This document shows positions 26,948 to 35,343 of a DNA stretch of 64,000 bases, piece after piece (the first letter of the stretch is position 1; each line of letters starts with the position of its first letter). The position numbers and the translations under genes were made by a program. The notes below the pieces were generated by a model. That model made no database searches. It worked only from the letters and a program-made list of their open reading frames with translations, and was not told where the DNA came from. The stretch is from a marine actinobacterium MedAcidi-G3 (GTDB lineage: Bacteria; Actinomycetota; Acidimicrobiia; Acidimicrobiales; Poriferisodalaceae): contig JUEP01000003.1 in NCBI GenBank assembly GCA_000817105.1, positions 87,678 to 151,677 of the forward strand, written 5' to 3'.

Positions 26948-26980
26948 GGCCGCCGGTTAACCGGCGGCCTTAATGCTTTT
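26948..26980 (+). terminator. Intrinsic terminator (attenuator) upstream of whiB7
   Basis: A perfect 22-bp palindrome (26948-26969): stem GGCCGCCGG, loop TTAA, stem CCGGCGGCC, followed by a T-rich stretch TTAATGCTTTTAT. It ends about 60 bp before the whiB7 start codon and lies downstream of the likely promoter, so it would end transcription before the gene. Its left arm has a 7-nt alternative partner at 26890-26896. Confidence 0.65.
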
Positions 26981-27031
26981 ATCCCATCAAATAGTCCTTA
27001 TTCAGTTAACAGAAAGAAAATGGAGAATCTA

Positions 27032-27361
27032 ATGCTTGAGCTCCTTATTGAAACCGACGATGAATGGAACGTTGCAGGTCGATGTAATGACAACAACGGG
27101 ACATTGACTCATTTGTTCTTCTCGGACAACACCAATCATCAAGCACGTGCAAAGGCGATGTGCTCCAAATGTTCCGTCTCCACTCAATGTTTGGAAGCGG
27201 CTCTCACCCGCAGAGAACTATGGGGGATTTGGGGGGGAGAGTTAATCGAGAATGGTCGAGTTGTGATTGGCAAGCGGGGACGAGGCCGGCCACGTAAGCA
27301 GCCACAGCCAGTCCTTGAGGTCAACGAAGTCCCGATTCCGCCGGAATTGATTCCGGCGTAA
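27032..27361 (+). CDS. whiB7: WhiB7/WblC-type transcriptional regulator
   Basis: Iron-sulfur transcription factor of actinobacteria that activates intrinsic antibiotic-resistance genes together with the housekeeping sigma factor. From the ATG at 27032 the 109-residue protein has four cluster cysteines C18, C44, C47, C53, the WGIWGGE turn (64-70), and an AT-hook GRGRPRK (about 83-89). The stretch from GGE to the AT-hook closely resembles mycobacterial WhiB7. The frame is open to 26888, but the ATG at 27032 has a GGAG site six bases upstream and gives the normal length. WhiB7 normally activates its own promoter. Confidence 0.88.
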   Translation: MLELLIETDDEWNVAGRCNDNNGTLTHLFFSDNTNHQARAKAMCSKCSVSTQCLEAALTRRELWGIWGGELIENGRVVIGKRGRGRPRKQPQPVLEVNEVPIPPELIPA

Positions 27362-27474
27362 CCGAAAAGAGGAGTTGTGCCTTTCCTTCTCCTCTGACAA
27401 ACGACTGACGCTTAACCGCTGAGGGCCTCCGAAATGGCCGCCCGCCAGCACAACGTTAGGACTGGTTTGGTCGA

Positions 27475-27505
27475 GGAGCCCCCAGGTTAATTACCCGGGG
27501 GCTCC
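27475..27505 (+). terminator. Probable terminator between whiB7 and tlpA
   Basis: Inverted repeat GGAGCCCCC ... GGGGGCTCC with a 13-nt loop, giving a 9-bp GC-rich stem. A T-run is absent, so termination may be partial or bidirectional. The surrounding 27362-27565 also has a weaker AGAGGAG/CTCCTCT repeat (27367-27396) and no gene. Confidence 0.55.
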
Positions 27506-27565
27506 GACGCGTTTGAGAGGTACCGTGATCTATGCGAATCGCACACGTCGACGCTTGAAAGCAGC

Positions 27566-28114
27566 ATGGCTCATTCTTGGCGAAAATCAGCAATCGGCTT
27601 TTTATGCCTTTACGTCCTAGGCGCTTCGATTTTTTTATTCAGTGGAGCAGGTGGGCCGTCAAAGGTCGTAACCCCCAACGCGAATGATATTGATAATCCA
27701 ACAGAGAGTGCGGGTTTATATCTTCTTGAGTTTTCCACATTCGAGGGCGATCGGCGTTCTCTCTTCACCTTCTCCGGACAGCCTCTTATTATTAATTTCT
27801 TTGCTTCGTGGTGCGCACCTTGCGTGAAAGAGATGCCAGATTTCGAGAGGCTCCACCAAAGCCATGGCAATCAAGTCACTATCTTGGGGCTAGCAATCGA
27901 GGAGCTCAGGCAGGCCAAGGAGATAGTGGCATCGACCGGAGTCACTTATTCCGTCGGGCTTGATGAAGATGATCTTCTAGCCAGCCTTAATGGATTTGCT
28001 ATGCCAACTACTGCTTTCATTTCACAAGATGGCAGGCTTCTCGAGAGCCACAGCGGGGTGCTCGACTATTCTGGACTCGTTAGCCGGGTAGAAAAGCTGT
28101 TCAGCAATGAGTGA
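27566..28114 (+). CDS. Thioredoxin-like TlpA/ResA-family protein
   Basis: Membrane-anchored thiol-disulfide oxidoreductase, probably extracytoplasmic. The 182-residue protein has an N-terminal signal anchor (about 8-27) and a thioredoxin fold with active-site WCAPC (C83, C86). Next to ccdA this points to reduction of apocytochrome c cysteines before heme attachment, as in system II maturation. The stop lies inside the ccdA start region (8-bp overlap). Confidence 0.9.
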   Translation: MAHSWRKSAIGFLCLYVLGASIFLFSGAGGPSKVVTPNANDIDNPTESAGLYLLEFSTFEGDRRSLFTFSGQPLIINFFASWCAPCVKEMPDFERLHQSHGNQVTILGLAIEELRQAKEIVASTGVTYSVGLDEDDLLASLNGFAMPTTAFISQDGRLLESHSGVLDYSGLVSRVEKLFSNE

Positions 28115-28967
28115 TGTAAATTTAGCCTTCGCTTTTACAGCAGGAATCGTCGCAACCATTAATCCCTGTGGCTTTGCAATGTTGCCGGCGTACATTTCTT
28201 ATTTCTTAGGTATCGAAGCCACCTCGAGCCCAAGTCTCGCTTCAAGTATCACTAGAGCTCTAGTGACCGGATCGGTTGTTTCAGCAGGATTCCTATTCGT
28301 CTTCGGTATCGCTGGGCTATTAGTTTCATTGGGTTTCACCGCTATCCGAGGAATTGTTCCTTGGATAGCGATCGGCGTTGGCGTAACTCTGATCATTCTT
28401 GGCTGTTTGGTATCTAGTGGTAGACGAATAGATATTGCTCTACCAAAATTCAGTGGAGGGACCGACGGAAAAAACTTACGCAGTCTCGTGATTTTCGGTG
28501 TTTCTTATGCGGTGGCATCCATTTCATGTGGTCTACCTACCTTTATTGTCGTTGTATCCACTTCAGTTACCGGTTTCCGGTCAGGCTTCACAGCATTTAT
28601 TTTTTATGCCTGCGGCATGTCAGTGACTTTGTTAGCCCTAACAATCAGTTTGGCTCTCGCTCGTTCTGCCTTTCTTGAAAGACTCCGATCTTTAGTTCGC
28701 TACGTAGACCGCGCTTCAGGCGCGTTGATGATTTTGGCCGGTTCCTATCTAGTCATATTTTGGGTGATTGAACGAACTGGAAGTTCGTCGAATTGGTTTG
28801 TGACGTTGATAGAGGATTGGAGTTCGAATTTGACGAATGCGGTTAGCGATATCGGAGGTGTTCGCACGGGAGTCTTGTTAAGCATTGTCGTGGCTCTTGG
28901 GTTGCTGGTCTGGCTACTGCAATCAAACTCAGCCCAGTCCGATCAAGCACCAGAGGAGGCTATGTAG
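28107..28967 (+). CDS. ccdA: CcdA-type cytochrome c biogenesis thiol transporter
   Basis: Passes reducing equivalents from cytoplasmic thioredoxin across the membrane to TlpA/ResA-like proteins. The 286-residue protein has about seven to eight hydrophobic segments. The two redox cysteines are C21 in INPCGFAMLP and C141 in SISCGLPTF, each in its conserved helix position. It overlaps the thioredoxin-like gene and is followed directly by the PghP-like gene. ResB and ResC are not in the window. Confidence 0.93.
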   Translation: MSDVNLAFAFTAGIVATINPCGFAMLPAYISYFLGIEATSSPSLASSITRALVTGSVVSAGFLFVFGIAGLLVSLGFTAIRGIVPWIAIGVGVTLIILGCLVSSGRRIDIALPKFSGGTDGKNLRSLVIFGVSYAVASISCGLPTFIVVVSTSVTGFRSGFTAFIFYACGMSVTLLALTISLALARSAFLERLRSLVRYVDRASGALMILAGSYLVIFWVIERTGSSSNWFVTLIEDWSSNLTNAVSDIGGVRTGVLLSIVVALGLLVWLLQSNSAQSDQAPEEAM

Positions 28968-29623
28968 TGGCGTTACATCTCGGGAATCATGAACTTCTGG
29001 AAACAGATCGACCTTTCGAAGCCTTGCTTTCTCAACCTGGTGTAAGTGAAGTACTGCGTTTGGGCTCGCGGTTTGGCTTTATGGCCTTCCACGGGGGTTG
29101 GTTGGAAGAAGTGACAGATGATATTGCAAGCGCTGCATCTGATCGGTCTGGAGCGTCCTACTACGGGGTTTTACAAGGCCCCAACAACCAGTGGCACATT
29201 CCTTCTCGCCTAGTGAACCCTGAAGAGTCAAGAAATCTTCAGCTCTTTATAGACCACGTTGATGTGGTAGTCGCTATTCACGGTTTCGGACGGCCAGATT
29301 TGCTTCGCTCTGTTCTTTTAGGCGGCCAAAATAGGGATTTGGCAGAGTTTGTCGCTTGCCGCTTAATCGGTTATTTACCTCAGTACGAGATAGTCCACGA
29401 TCTTTCGGCCATGCCTATCGGGCTACGCGGGCAACACGCGAAGAATCCTGTCAACCTAACTCGTGGTGGTGGCGTCCAAGTCGAGCTTCCTCCTCGTATT
29501 CGAGGCAAGAGCCCACTGTGGACTGGATTCAAAGGTCCAGGACGAGTACCTCATCATGAAGCATTGATCAACGGCTTAGCAACTGCCGCTAGAGACTGGT
29601 CAGCTCGCTATGAAAGCTCTTAA
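28967..29623 (+). CDS. Poly-gamma-glutamate hydrolase (PghP) family protein
   Basis: A 218-residue protein resembling zinc hydrolases of the PghP family, known mainly from phages that break down poly-gamma-glutamate capsules. Visible features are the FMAFHGGWLE motif near residue 37, DHVDVVVAIHGFGR with a second His, and the LRGQHAKNPVN region. No phage gene is nearby, so a host role in peptide or capsule cleavage is likelier. GTG start with a strong GAGGAGG site, overlapping the ccdA stop by one base (TAGTG). Confidence 0.75.
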   Translation: MALHLGNHELLETDRPFEALLSQPGVSEVLRLGSRFGFMAFHGGWLEEVTDDIASAASDRSGASYYGVLQGPNNQWHIPSRLVNPEESRNLQLFIDHVDVVVAIHGFGRPDLLRSVLLGGQNRDLAEFVACRLIGYLPQYEIVHDLSAMPIGLRGQHAKNPVNLTRGGGVQVELPPRIRGKSPLWTGFKGPGRVPHHEALINGLATAARDWSARYESS

Positions 29624-29626
29624 GCC

Positions 29627-30274
29627 TTAGGGAGCTAACCGGCTAACGTTCCACTCATTATCGGTCTTCCGATATTGCAGCCGGTCGTGAAGCCGGTAAT
29701 GGCGCCCCTGCCAAAATTCAATTGACTCTACAAAAAGTATGTAACCCCCCCAATGGCTAGGACGTTCAGGCAACCGATCGCCCAATTTTTCGTTGAGCTC
29801 GTCCCATGCCCCTTCTAGCTCAGCTCGGTTTTTAACTGGGCGACTCTGTTTCGAAACAGCTGCCGAAATTTGGGAACCTCGTTCCCGAGACAAAAAGTAT
29901 TCATCACTTACTTCCGCGCTTGTTTCCTCGACGTAGCCAGTAATCCGCACCTGTCGCTCCAATTCCAACCAGCCAAGTAGAGCTGCCGCCTTGTTGTTAT
30001 GACCTAAATCTGATCCTTTCGCGCTCTCGTAATTTGTGTAAAAGATCAAGCCACCATCTACTTGGCCTCGAAGCAGGACGTTTCGAGAAGATGGTTCCAT
30101 TCGTTTGTTGACAGTTGATATTGTCATCGCGTTTGCGTTGTAGAAGCCAAGCTCACGCGCATATCTCAGCCACAAATTCAAGAGATCCATGGGATCGTCT
30201 GGTACTTCAGATTTGGACAACCCCTCAGTCATCAAGAGATCTCGTATCTGTTGTAATGAGTTTAATTCCGGCAT
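29627..30274 (-). CDS. pdxH: Pyridoxamine 5'-phosphate oxidase
   Basis: FMN enzyme of vitamin B6 metabolism that makes pyridoxal 5'-phosphate. Signature pieces are AMTISTVN...SSRNVLLRG, LIFYTNYESAKG, and the C-terminal ESIEFWQGRHYRLHDRL. The length is typical. The ATG at 30274 is preferred over the in-frame GTG at 30277. Confidence 0.95.
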   Translation of the reverse strand: MPELNSLQQIRDLLMTEGLSKSEVPDDPMDLLNLWLRYARELGFYNANAMTISTVNKRMEPSSRNVLLRGQVDGGLIFYTNYESAKGSDLGHNNKAAALLGWLELERQVRITGYVEETSAEVSDEYFLSRERGSQISAAVSKQSRPVKNRAELEGAWDELNEKLGDRLPERPSHWGGYILFVESIEFWQGRHYRLHDRLQYRKTDNEWNVSRLAP

Positions 30275-30312
30275 CACAGTTTGAACTCCACTTCTCTACT
30301 AGGCACTATGCC

Positions 30313-30660
30313 ATGGCAATACGATCCGCGACCGCAGTAGGGCTTGCTGCGGTCACAGGAGCCGCCTCGCGTTGGGCCTTCAGTTCCTTAATCGGCGACT
30401 CATGCGGTTTACTGGCGGCAAATATCATTGGTTGCGCTCTCATTGGCTGGGCCTCGAGTTCCAATCAGTCAAATTGGGATCAAACATGGCTGACAGTTGG
30501 CTTGTGCGGATCATTAACTAGCTTCGCGGGTTTGGCAGTGCTACTCGGTTCCGGGTTAGAAGAACAACGCTGGGCTTTCGTCTTTCTTTGGGGTTCGGCA
30601 ACTTTGATTAGCTGTGGAGTTAGCTTCGACCTAGGCCGTTCATTTGGAGACACGCGATGA
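30313..30660 (+). CDS. crcB: Fluoride exporter CrcB/Fluc subunit 1
   Basis: One half of a Fluc fluoride channel. The 115-residue, four-helix protein has GAASRW early, LAANIIGC for the central Asn position and GLCGSLTSFAGLA in place of the usual GGxTTFST. It overlaps the second crcB by four bases. The frame extends upstream, but the ATG at 30313 removes a non-membrane lead and leaves 38 bp to the divergent pdxH start. No fluoride riboswitch is evident in that gap. Confidence 0.85.
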   Translation: MAIRSATAVGLAAVTGAASRWAFSSLIGDSCGLLAANIIGCALIGWASSSNQSNWDQTWLTVGLCGSLTSFAGLAVLLGSGLEEQRWAFVFLWGSATLISCGVSFDLGRSFGDTR

Positions 30661-30977
30661 CAGCGGTCTTATTTGCAGCGTTTGCAGGGATAGGTGCGTT
30701 CACCCGATGGAAGGCTTGTGCCCGGTGGGGAAAGTTAGGGACGTTGATCCTCAACCTATCTGGTGCTTTTGGGCTTGGTCTTATTTCAGGTCTTGACGGC
30801 CCAATCGCACCTGTCCTTGGTACTGCAGGAATCGGCGCTATGACTACCGTTTCAGGCCTCGCCCAAGAAGTCCACTCCCTGAGTGCTTTGTCAAAAGCTC
30901 GAGGTGCTTTTTATCTCGCCGGAACATTAGTCACTGGAGTTGCTGCCGCTTGGCTAGGAGTTCATTGGAGCTTATGA
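30657..30977 (+). CDS. crcB: Fluoride exporter CrcB/Fluc subunit 2
   Basis: Second half of the Fluc pair, 106 residues, four hydrophobic segments. It keeps GAFTRW, GTLILNLSGAFGLG with the central Asn, and GIGAMTTVSGLAQEV, which corresponds to the conserved TTFST block. Tandem, divergent crcB copies usually form a heterodimer. Its stop overlaps the convergent serS stop by six bases. Confidence 0.88.
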   Translation: MTAVLFAAFAGIGAFTRWKACARWGKLGTLILNLSGAFGLGLISGLDGPIAPVLGTAGIGAMTTVSGLAQEVHSLSALSKARGAFYLAGTLVTGVAAAWLGVHWSL

Positions 30978-32231
30978 ATGATCGGGGCCAGCAATTGAGT
31001 CGAATCCCACGTAAGGCTGAAGGGCCTCAGGGATCGCAATCGAACCGTCACTCTGTTGGCCATTCTCCATAAGGAAGACCAAGGTTCGAGAAATTGCGCA
31101 CGCAGTTCCATTCAAGGTATGTAGCAATCCTGTTCCTTCGCTATCTCTATATCGGCTCCGCATCCTTCGTGCCGAGTAGTCGGTGTAGTTAGAACAAGAA
31201 GTCACTTCACGGTACGCACCTTCTGATGGAAGCCATACTTCTAGGTCATATTTCTTGGCCGCAGCTGCCCCTAAATCTCCTGAAGCAACATTAATTACTC
31301 GATACGGCAGCTCGAGCGAAGACACGATTTCTTCCTGCAAGGATCGAAGGGTTTCTAATTCGTCCCAACTGACATCAGGATCACAGAATGTAAACATTTC
31401 CACTTTGTCGAACTGATGAACCCGAAAAATACCTCTCGTGTCTTTGCCATATGTCCCTGCCTCTCGTCGGAAGCATGAGGAAAACCCTGCGTACCGCACA
31501 GGTAGCGATTCTCGGTCGACGTGCTCGCCCCGATGTAAACCAGCTAACGCCACTTCGGAGGTTCCAATCAGAAATAGATCATCGCCGTCTATCTCATATA
31601 CCTGATGCCGGTCAGTAGGGAAGAACCCAGCGTCGATCATCATTTCTTCGCGCACTAGAACTGGAGGCACAACCGGAATAAAGTCGTGTTTTTCGAGAAT
31701 GTCGTAGGTGAATTGGACTAACGCGAATTCGAGACGCACGGCGGGCCCCATCAGGTACGCAAATCTACTGCCACTATTTCTGACGGCCCTTTCGCTATCA
31801 ACCAGACCAAGCAATTCGCCTAACTCAGCGTGGTCGTAGTTTCGAGCTGGTGTCTGCTCACCGACTTCTTTTTCGGTAATGAAATCATTTTCGCCACCAA
31901 CCGGCACTGATTCATGAGCCGGGTTCGGAATCTGAAGCGCTAGCTCGTCAACTTCTTCAGTCGATTCTGCTTCTGTTGCCTCTAGCTTTTCGAGTTCAGT
32001 CTTTATTCTGGCGGCTTCAGCAATTTTTGATTCGCGCTCATCTGGATTCGCTCGACCAATCTCTTTGGAAGCAAGGTTTTGGGCAGCTCGAGCCTCTTCG
32101 GCAGCATGCATAGCTGCTCGCCGCCGTTCATCAGCAGCCAAAGTTGCTTCAATAAGCGAAGGATCTGCGCCCTTCTTTTCTGCTCCAGCTCTATAAGCAG
32201 TTTCGTCTCTTAGCCGTCGAAGGTCGATCAC
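30972..32231 (-). CDS. serS: Seryl-tRNA synthetase
   Basis: Class II synthetase. The N-terminal coiled-coil arm is visible as long Glu/Ala/Lys-rich helices (about residues 30-105), then motif 2 with FRREAGTYGKDTRGIFRVHQFDKVE and motif 3 (NGTACAISRTLVFLMEN). The start is placed at the GTG that gives IDLRRLRDE, the canonical SerRS N-terminus, though the frame is open to an ATG at 32273. It lies at the end of the caa3 operon and may be read from it. Confidence 0.95.
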   Translation of the reverse strand: MIDLRRLRDETAYRAGAEKKGADPSLIEATLAADERRRAAMHAAEEARAAQNLASKEIGRANPDERESKIAEAARIKTELEKLEATEAESTEEVDELALQIPNPAHESVPVGGENDFITEKEVGEQTPARNYDHAELGELLGLVDSERAVRNSGSRFAYLMGPAVRLEFALVQFTYDILEKHDFIPVVPPVLVREEMMIDAGFFPTDRHQVYEIDGDDLFLIGTSEVALAGLHRGEHVDRESLPVRYAGFSSCFRREAGTYGKDTRGIFRVHQFDKVEMFTFCDPDVSWDELETLRSLQEEIVSSLELPYRVINVASGDLGAAAAKKYDLEVWLPSEGAYREVTSCSNYTDYSARRMRSRYRDSEGTGLLHTLNGTACAISRTLVFLMENGQQSDGSIAIPEALQPYVGFDSIAGPDHS

Positions 32232-32298
32232 AACAATTGAAGGTAGCGGGGTATCAGGCTCTACAGAAATCAAATATTACGAAGAGTTGCCAGATCCG

Positions 32299-32652
32299 TT
32301 AACAATAAGCGCTCAGATCGCACCCGGAGGGGTTCTGCCAGAACACCATCGAAGTTCCCATCGCTGCAAACACAACCATCGCGAGGATTACACCGGTGAC
32401 AAATATGTATGTGAAAACCTTGCTGTCGAACTTGAGGTGCATGAAATACGAGACGACTATTTGAAATTTGACGACCATCAAAATTAAAAGCGAAGGGACT
32501 TCTAAAACGCCGAAATCCCAGAAGTAAGTCGCTACCTCGACCGCTGTAAGTACGGCGAGAAGTAATGCAATCTTGATATAACCGACGTCACTTAATCCAT
32601 GGTCTTGATGTTCATCGTGTGTTTCTTCTTCCGAAACGGCAACTGTATTCAT
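32299..32652 (-). CDS. Cytochrome c oxidase subunit IV family protein
   Basis: A 117-residue protein with three hydrophobic segments after a hydrophilic, His/Glu-rich N-terminus. The pattern fits the prokaryotic COX4 / CyoD-like family, including a WDFGVL loop and QIVVSYFMHLKFD in the second and third helices. It follows ctaE by 13 bp and completes the oxidase gene set. Confidence 0.85.
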   Translation of the reverse strand: MNTVAVSEEETHDEHQDHGLSDVGYIKIALLLAVLTAVEVATYFWDFGVLEVPSLLILMVVKFQIVVSYFMHLKFDSKVFTYIFVTGVILAMVVFAAMGTSMVFWQNPSGCDLSAYC

Positions 32653-32665
32653 GTGACCATTAGTC

Positions 32666-33310
32666 CTATGGGATCAGGTAAACAACCGCGAAGATAACAA
32701 TCCACACGATGTCAACAAAGTGCCAATACAAGCCTATTATCTCAATAGTTTCTGCTCGCTCTGGGCCCAATTGGCCTCCAGAAACCAAAGCCCACATAGT
32801 GACGAGCATCACAATCCCAAGTGATACGTGAACACCATGGAAGCCTGTGAGAGTAAAGAACGCAGAGGATGAAATATTGGTGGTAAAACCCAAACCTTCG
32901 CGGTAAAAACTGGTGAATTCGTAAACTTGGCCAGCAATAAAGATAGACCCAAGGCCAGCTGTGGTTAACAACCACAGCTTGCAGCGCTCCATCTCCGCTC
33001 GTTGTATCGAGGTAACGGCAAGCACCATCGTCAGCGAACTCATTAGAAGCACAAACGAACTTACCGAAGTAAATGGAATATCAAAAAGATCTGCCGCCGT
33101 TGGGCCAGTGGTAGACGGGCCAACACGGTTCCGCAGCAGCAGATAAGTCGATATTAACGCACCGAAAAGCAGGCAGTCCGAGCCCAAGAAGGCCCACATG
33201 GTGACTTTCTCGTTGGTAAGGCCTGTATTCGTCGGCAAGTGATGATAGTCATCCCACTCTGTGCGGCCGTAAGCGATCTGGGCATCTGAGTCATGGGTAG
33301 TTTCAGACAA
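32666..33310 (-). CDS. ctaE: Cytochrome c oxidase subunit III
   Basis: Subunit III of the aa3/caa3 oxidase, which stabilises subunit I. The 214-residue, five-helix form has the FLGSDCLLFGALISTY helix, FTLTGFHGVHVSLG and the C-terminal YWHFVDIVWIVIF signature. It overlaps the ctaD stop by 8 bp. A second, divergent subunit III-like gene lies at 37309. Confidence 0.95.
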   Translation of the reverse strand: MSETTHDSDAQIAYGRTEWDDYHHLPTNTGLTNEKVTMWAFLGSDCLLFGALISTYLLLRNRVGPSTTGPTAADLFDIPFTSVSSFVLLMSSLTMVLAVTSIQRAEMERCKLWLLTTAGLGSIFIAGQVYEFTSFYREGLGFTTNISSSAFFTLTGFHGVHVSLGIVMLVTMWALVSGGQLGPERAETIEIIGLYWHFVDIVWIVIFAVVYLIP

Positions 33311-35309
33311 CAGGGGCCTCCTCAGTTATTTCAGAGGCTTCATCGCCCGGTGAGTCATCGTCATCGGGCCCATGCTCGTCAGCGTGATCACCATGCCCAG
33401 CATCGGGGTCGGTAGCCGGCTCCAAGCTCCACCCATACATTGCGCCAAGCAAGAGTAAAAGACCAATACCGGAGATCCAGAGGTTGTATATCAACCCAAG
33501 GGCAATTAGCGGAAGCGCCGAAGCCAGCACGATCGGCCAGTAAGAGGGCGACGGAAGATGTGGGTTTTGATCGCCTTTTTGTGCAATCTCATTTCCATCC
33601 GCCACCTTGCGAAGTTTGCCATTCTCATCTGGCTGATACTTTTTATGCCAAAAGTCATCAACGTCAGTAATCACTGGTACATAGTCGAAATTATGTTCTG
33701 GAGTGGGGCAAGGGATCGCCCACTCGATGGTTCGGCCATCCCAGGGGTCCGCTGGCTCTTGTGGAACTGTCCCAGCTTTATAACCGAGCCAAGTCCGGAC
33801 AATGTTCACAGCGAAAACAATCATCCCGATAAGGATCACAAAAGCGCCAATTGTCACAACAGCGTTCCAGAAGTCAAAGCCGTCTTCGGGCCCGTACCGA
33901 CTGTGTCGACGCGCCATCCCTTGAAGCCCGACTATATGCATTGGACCAAAGGTCATATTAAAGCCCACAAGCAAAATCCAGAAATGCCACTTCCCCAGAG
34001 ACTCATTGAGTTTGTAGCCAAACGCCTTTGGCCACCAGTAGTACATCCCAGCAAAGAGGCCCATCAATGCGCCGCCAAACAATACGTAATGGAAGTGGGC
34101 GACGATGAAGTAGGTGTCAGTTTGTTGTGTATCTGCAGGTGCTACGGAATGCATTACGCCGGAAAGTCCACCAATAGTGAACATCGAAACCAACGAGATT
34201 GAGAACATCATGGGCACTGTGAATTTGAGGTTGCCACCCCACATTGTTGCGATCCAATTCAGAATCTTCACACCAGTTGGGACTGCGATGAACATAGTTG
34301 TGGCTGAGAACGCCGCCACGCCGACGGGGCCAAGCCCCGAAACAAACATATGGTGGGCCCATACCCCCCAACCCATAAACCCAATCGCTGCACCCGATAT
34401 GACGATGACCGAGTAACCAAATAGCGGCTTGCGAGAAAAGACCGGCAAAGTTTCAGACACAATACCGAATGAAGGCAAAATGAGGATGTAGACCTCTGGG
34501 TGGCCGAAGATCCAGAAGAGATGCTGCCAGAGGAGCGGGTCGGCACCCATCGCTACGTTGAAAAAATTCGCGTCGAACGTTCGGTCAAAGCTCAGCAGGA
34601 TCAAAGCAACCGTGATGACAGGCAAAGCAAACAAAAGTAGCAGCTGAACCACAAAGATCATCCACGTGAAGACAGGCATACGCAGCAGCGTCATCCCAGG
34701 AGCTCGCATATTAAGAACTGTGACGATGAGGTTTATTGCCCCTACCAGCGAAGCTATACCCGCTATTTGAAGCCCAAGAGCATAGAAATCCATACCAGCG
34801 CCTGGACTGTACGTAACTCCAGTGTTGGGGGCGTAGGCGAACCATCCACCGTCGGGGCCACCGCCAAGGAACCAACTGAGGTTCAGGAAAATACCAGCAA
34901 ATACGAAGATCCAAAGTCCCAAGGCGTTCATCCTCGGGAAAGCAACATCGCGGGCCCCGATTTGTAACGGGACGATGTAATTAGCAAACGCAGCCGCTAG
35001 CGGCATAATCACAAGGAAAACCATGGTTGTTCCGTGCATTGTGAAAATTTGGTTGTACTGCTCAGCTGTAAGGACCGTGCCATCAGGCGTAAATAGCTGG
35101 GCCCTTATGAGAAGGGCTTCGACGCCTCCCCACAGAAACCAGAACATGGCGACAGCACCATACATAATGCCGATTTTTTTATGGTCGACTGTGAAGACCC
35201 ATGCCCGCCAGCCACTGGCGTTAGTGGGGCGCGCGAACGCGCCGGTCGACGTACTGGTATCTCCAGATTCAAGTTCGAGGATTTCTGGGCGTTCCTCGGT
35301 TATGGCCAT
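33303..35309 (-). CDS. ctaD: Cytochrome c oxidase subunit I (catalytic)
   Basis: The catalytic heme a / heme a3-CuB subunit. Metal ligands are complete: H92 and H407 for heme a, H270, H319 and H320 for CuB, H405 for heme a3, and Y274 in HPEVY crosslinked to H270. K348 of the K-channel is in the PTGVK motif. The 668-residue protein is longer than usual owing to a C-terminal hydrophilic tail (from about 545) rich in Asp, His and Glu, and one or two extra hydrophobic segments before it. It is 34 bp downstream of ctaC. Confidence 0.97.
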   Translation of the reverse strand: MAITEERPEILELESGDTSTSTGAFARPTNASGWRAWVFTVDHKKIGIMYGAVAMFWFLWGGVEALLIRAQLFTPDGTVLTAEQYNQIFTMHGTTMVFLVIMPLAAAFANYIVPLQIGARDVAFPRMNALGLWIFVFAGIFLNLSWFLGGGPDGGWFAYAPNTGVTYSPGAGMDFYALGLQIAGIASLVGAINLIVTVLNMRAPGMTLLRMPVFTWMIFVVQLLLLFALPVITVALILLSFDRTFDANFFNVAMGADPLLWQHLFWIFGHPEVYILILPSFGIVSETLPVFSRKPLFGYSVIVISGAAIGFMGWGVWAHHMFVSGLGPVGVAAFSATTMFIAVPTGVKILNWIATMWGGNLKFTVPMMFSISLVSMFTIGGLSGVMHSVAPADTQQTDTYFIVAHFHYVLFGGALMGLFAGMYYWWPKAFGYKLNESLGKWHFWILLVGFNMTFGPMHIVGLQGMARRHSRYGPEDGFDFWNAVVTIGAFVILIGMIVFAVNIVRTWLGYKAGTVPQEPADPWDGRTIEWAIPCPTPEHNFDYVPVITDVDDFWHKKYQPDENGKLRKVADGNEIAQKGDQNPHLPSPSYWPIVLASALPLIALGLIYNLWISGIGLLLLLGAMYGWSLEPATDPDAGHGDHADEHGPDDDDSPGDEASEITEEAPVV

Positions 35310-35343
35310 AGGGATCGATCTCCTGAAAGCCGCTGCGTGCGGG

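Larger units (their letters stand above)
26560..27031 (+). promoter_or_regulatory. Long 5' leader of whiB7 with attenuation-type elements
   Basis: 472 bp between the MBL gene and the whiB7 start. Its parts are listed separately: an AT-rich block abutting a TTGACC box, a candidate upstream ORF, an arm GGCGGCC at 26890-26896 that can pair with GGCCGCC at 26948-26954, and a perfect palindrome with terminator geometry. This architecture matches what is known of whiB7/wblC leaders, where drug-stalled ribosomes on an upstream ORF prevent termination. The element calls are by eye. Confidence 0.6.

Noticed and set aside
26948..26969. The perfect 22-bp palindrome as an insertion-sequence end or attachment site
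   Set aside because: No transposase, no target duplication and no second copy; terminator geometry and a partner arm upstream explain it better.
28967..29623. The PghP-like gene as a sign of a prophage
   Set aside because: No integrase, structural or lysis gene nearby; it is embedded in a housekeeping operon.
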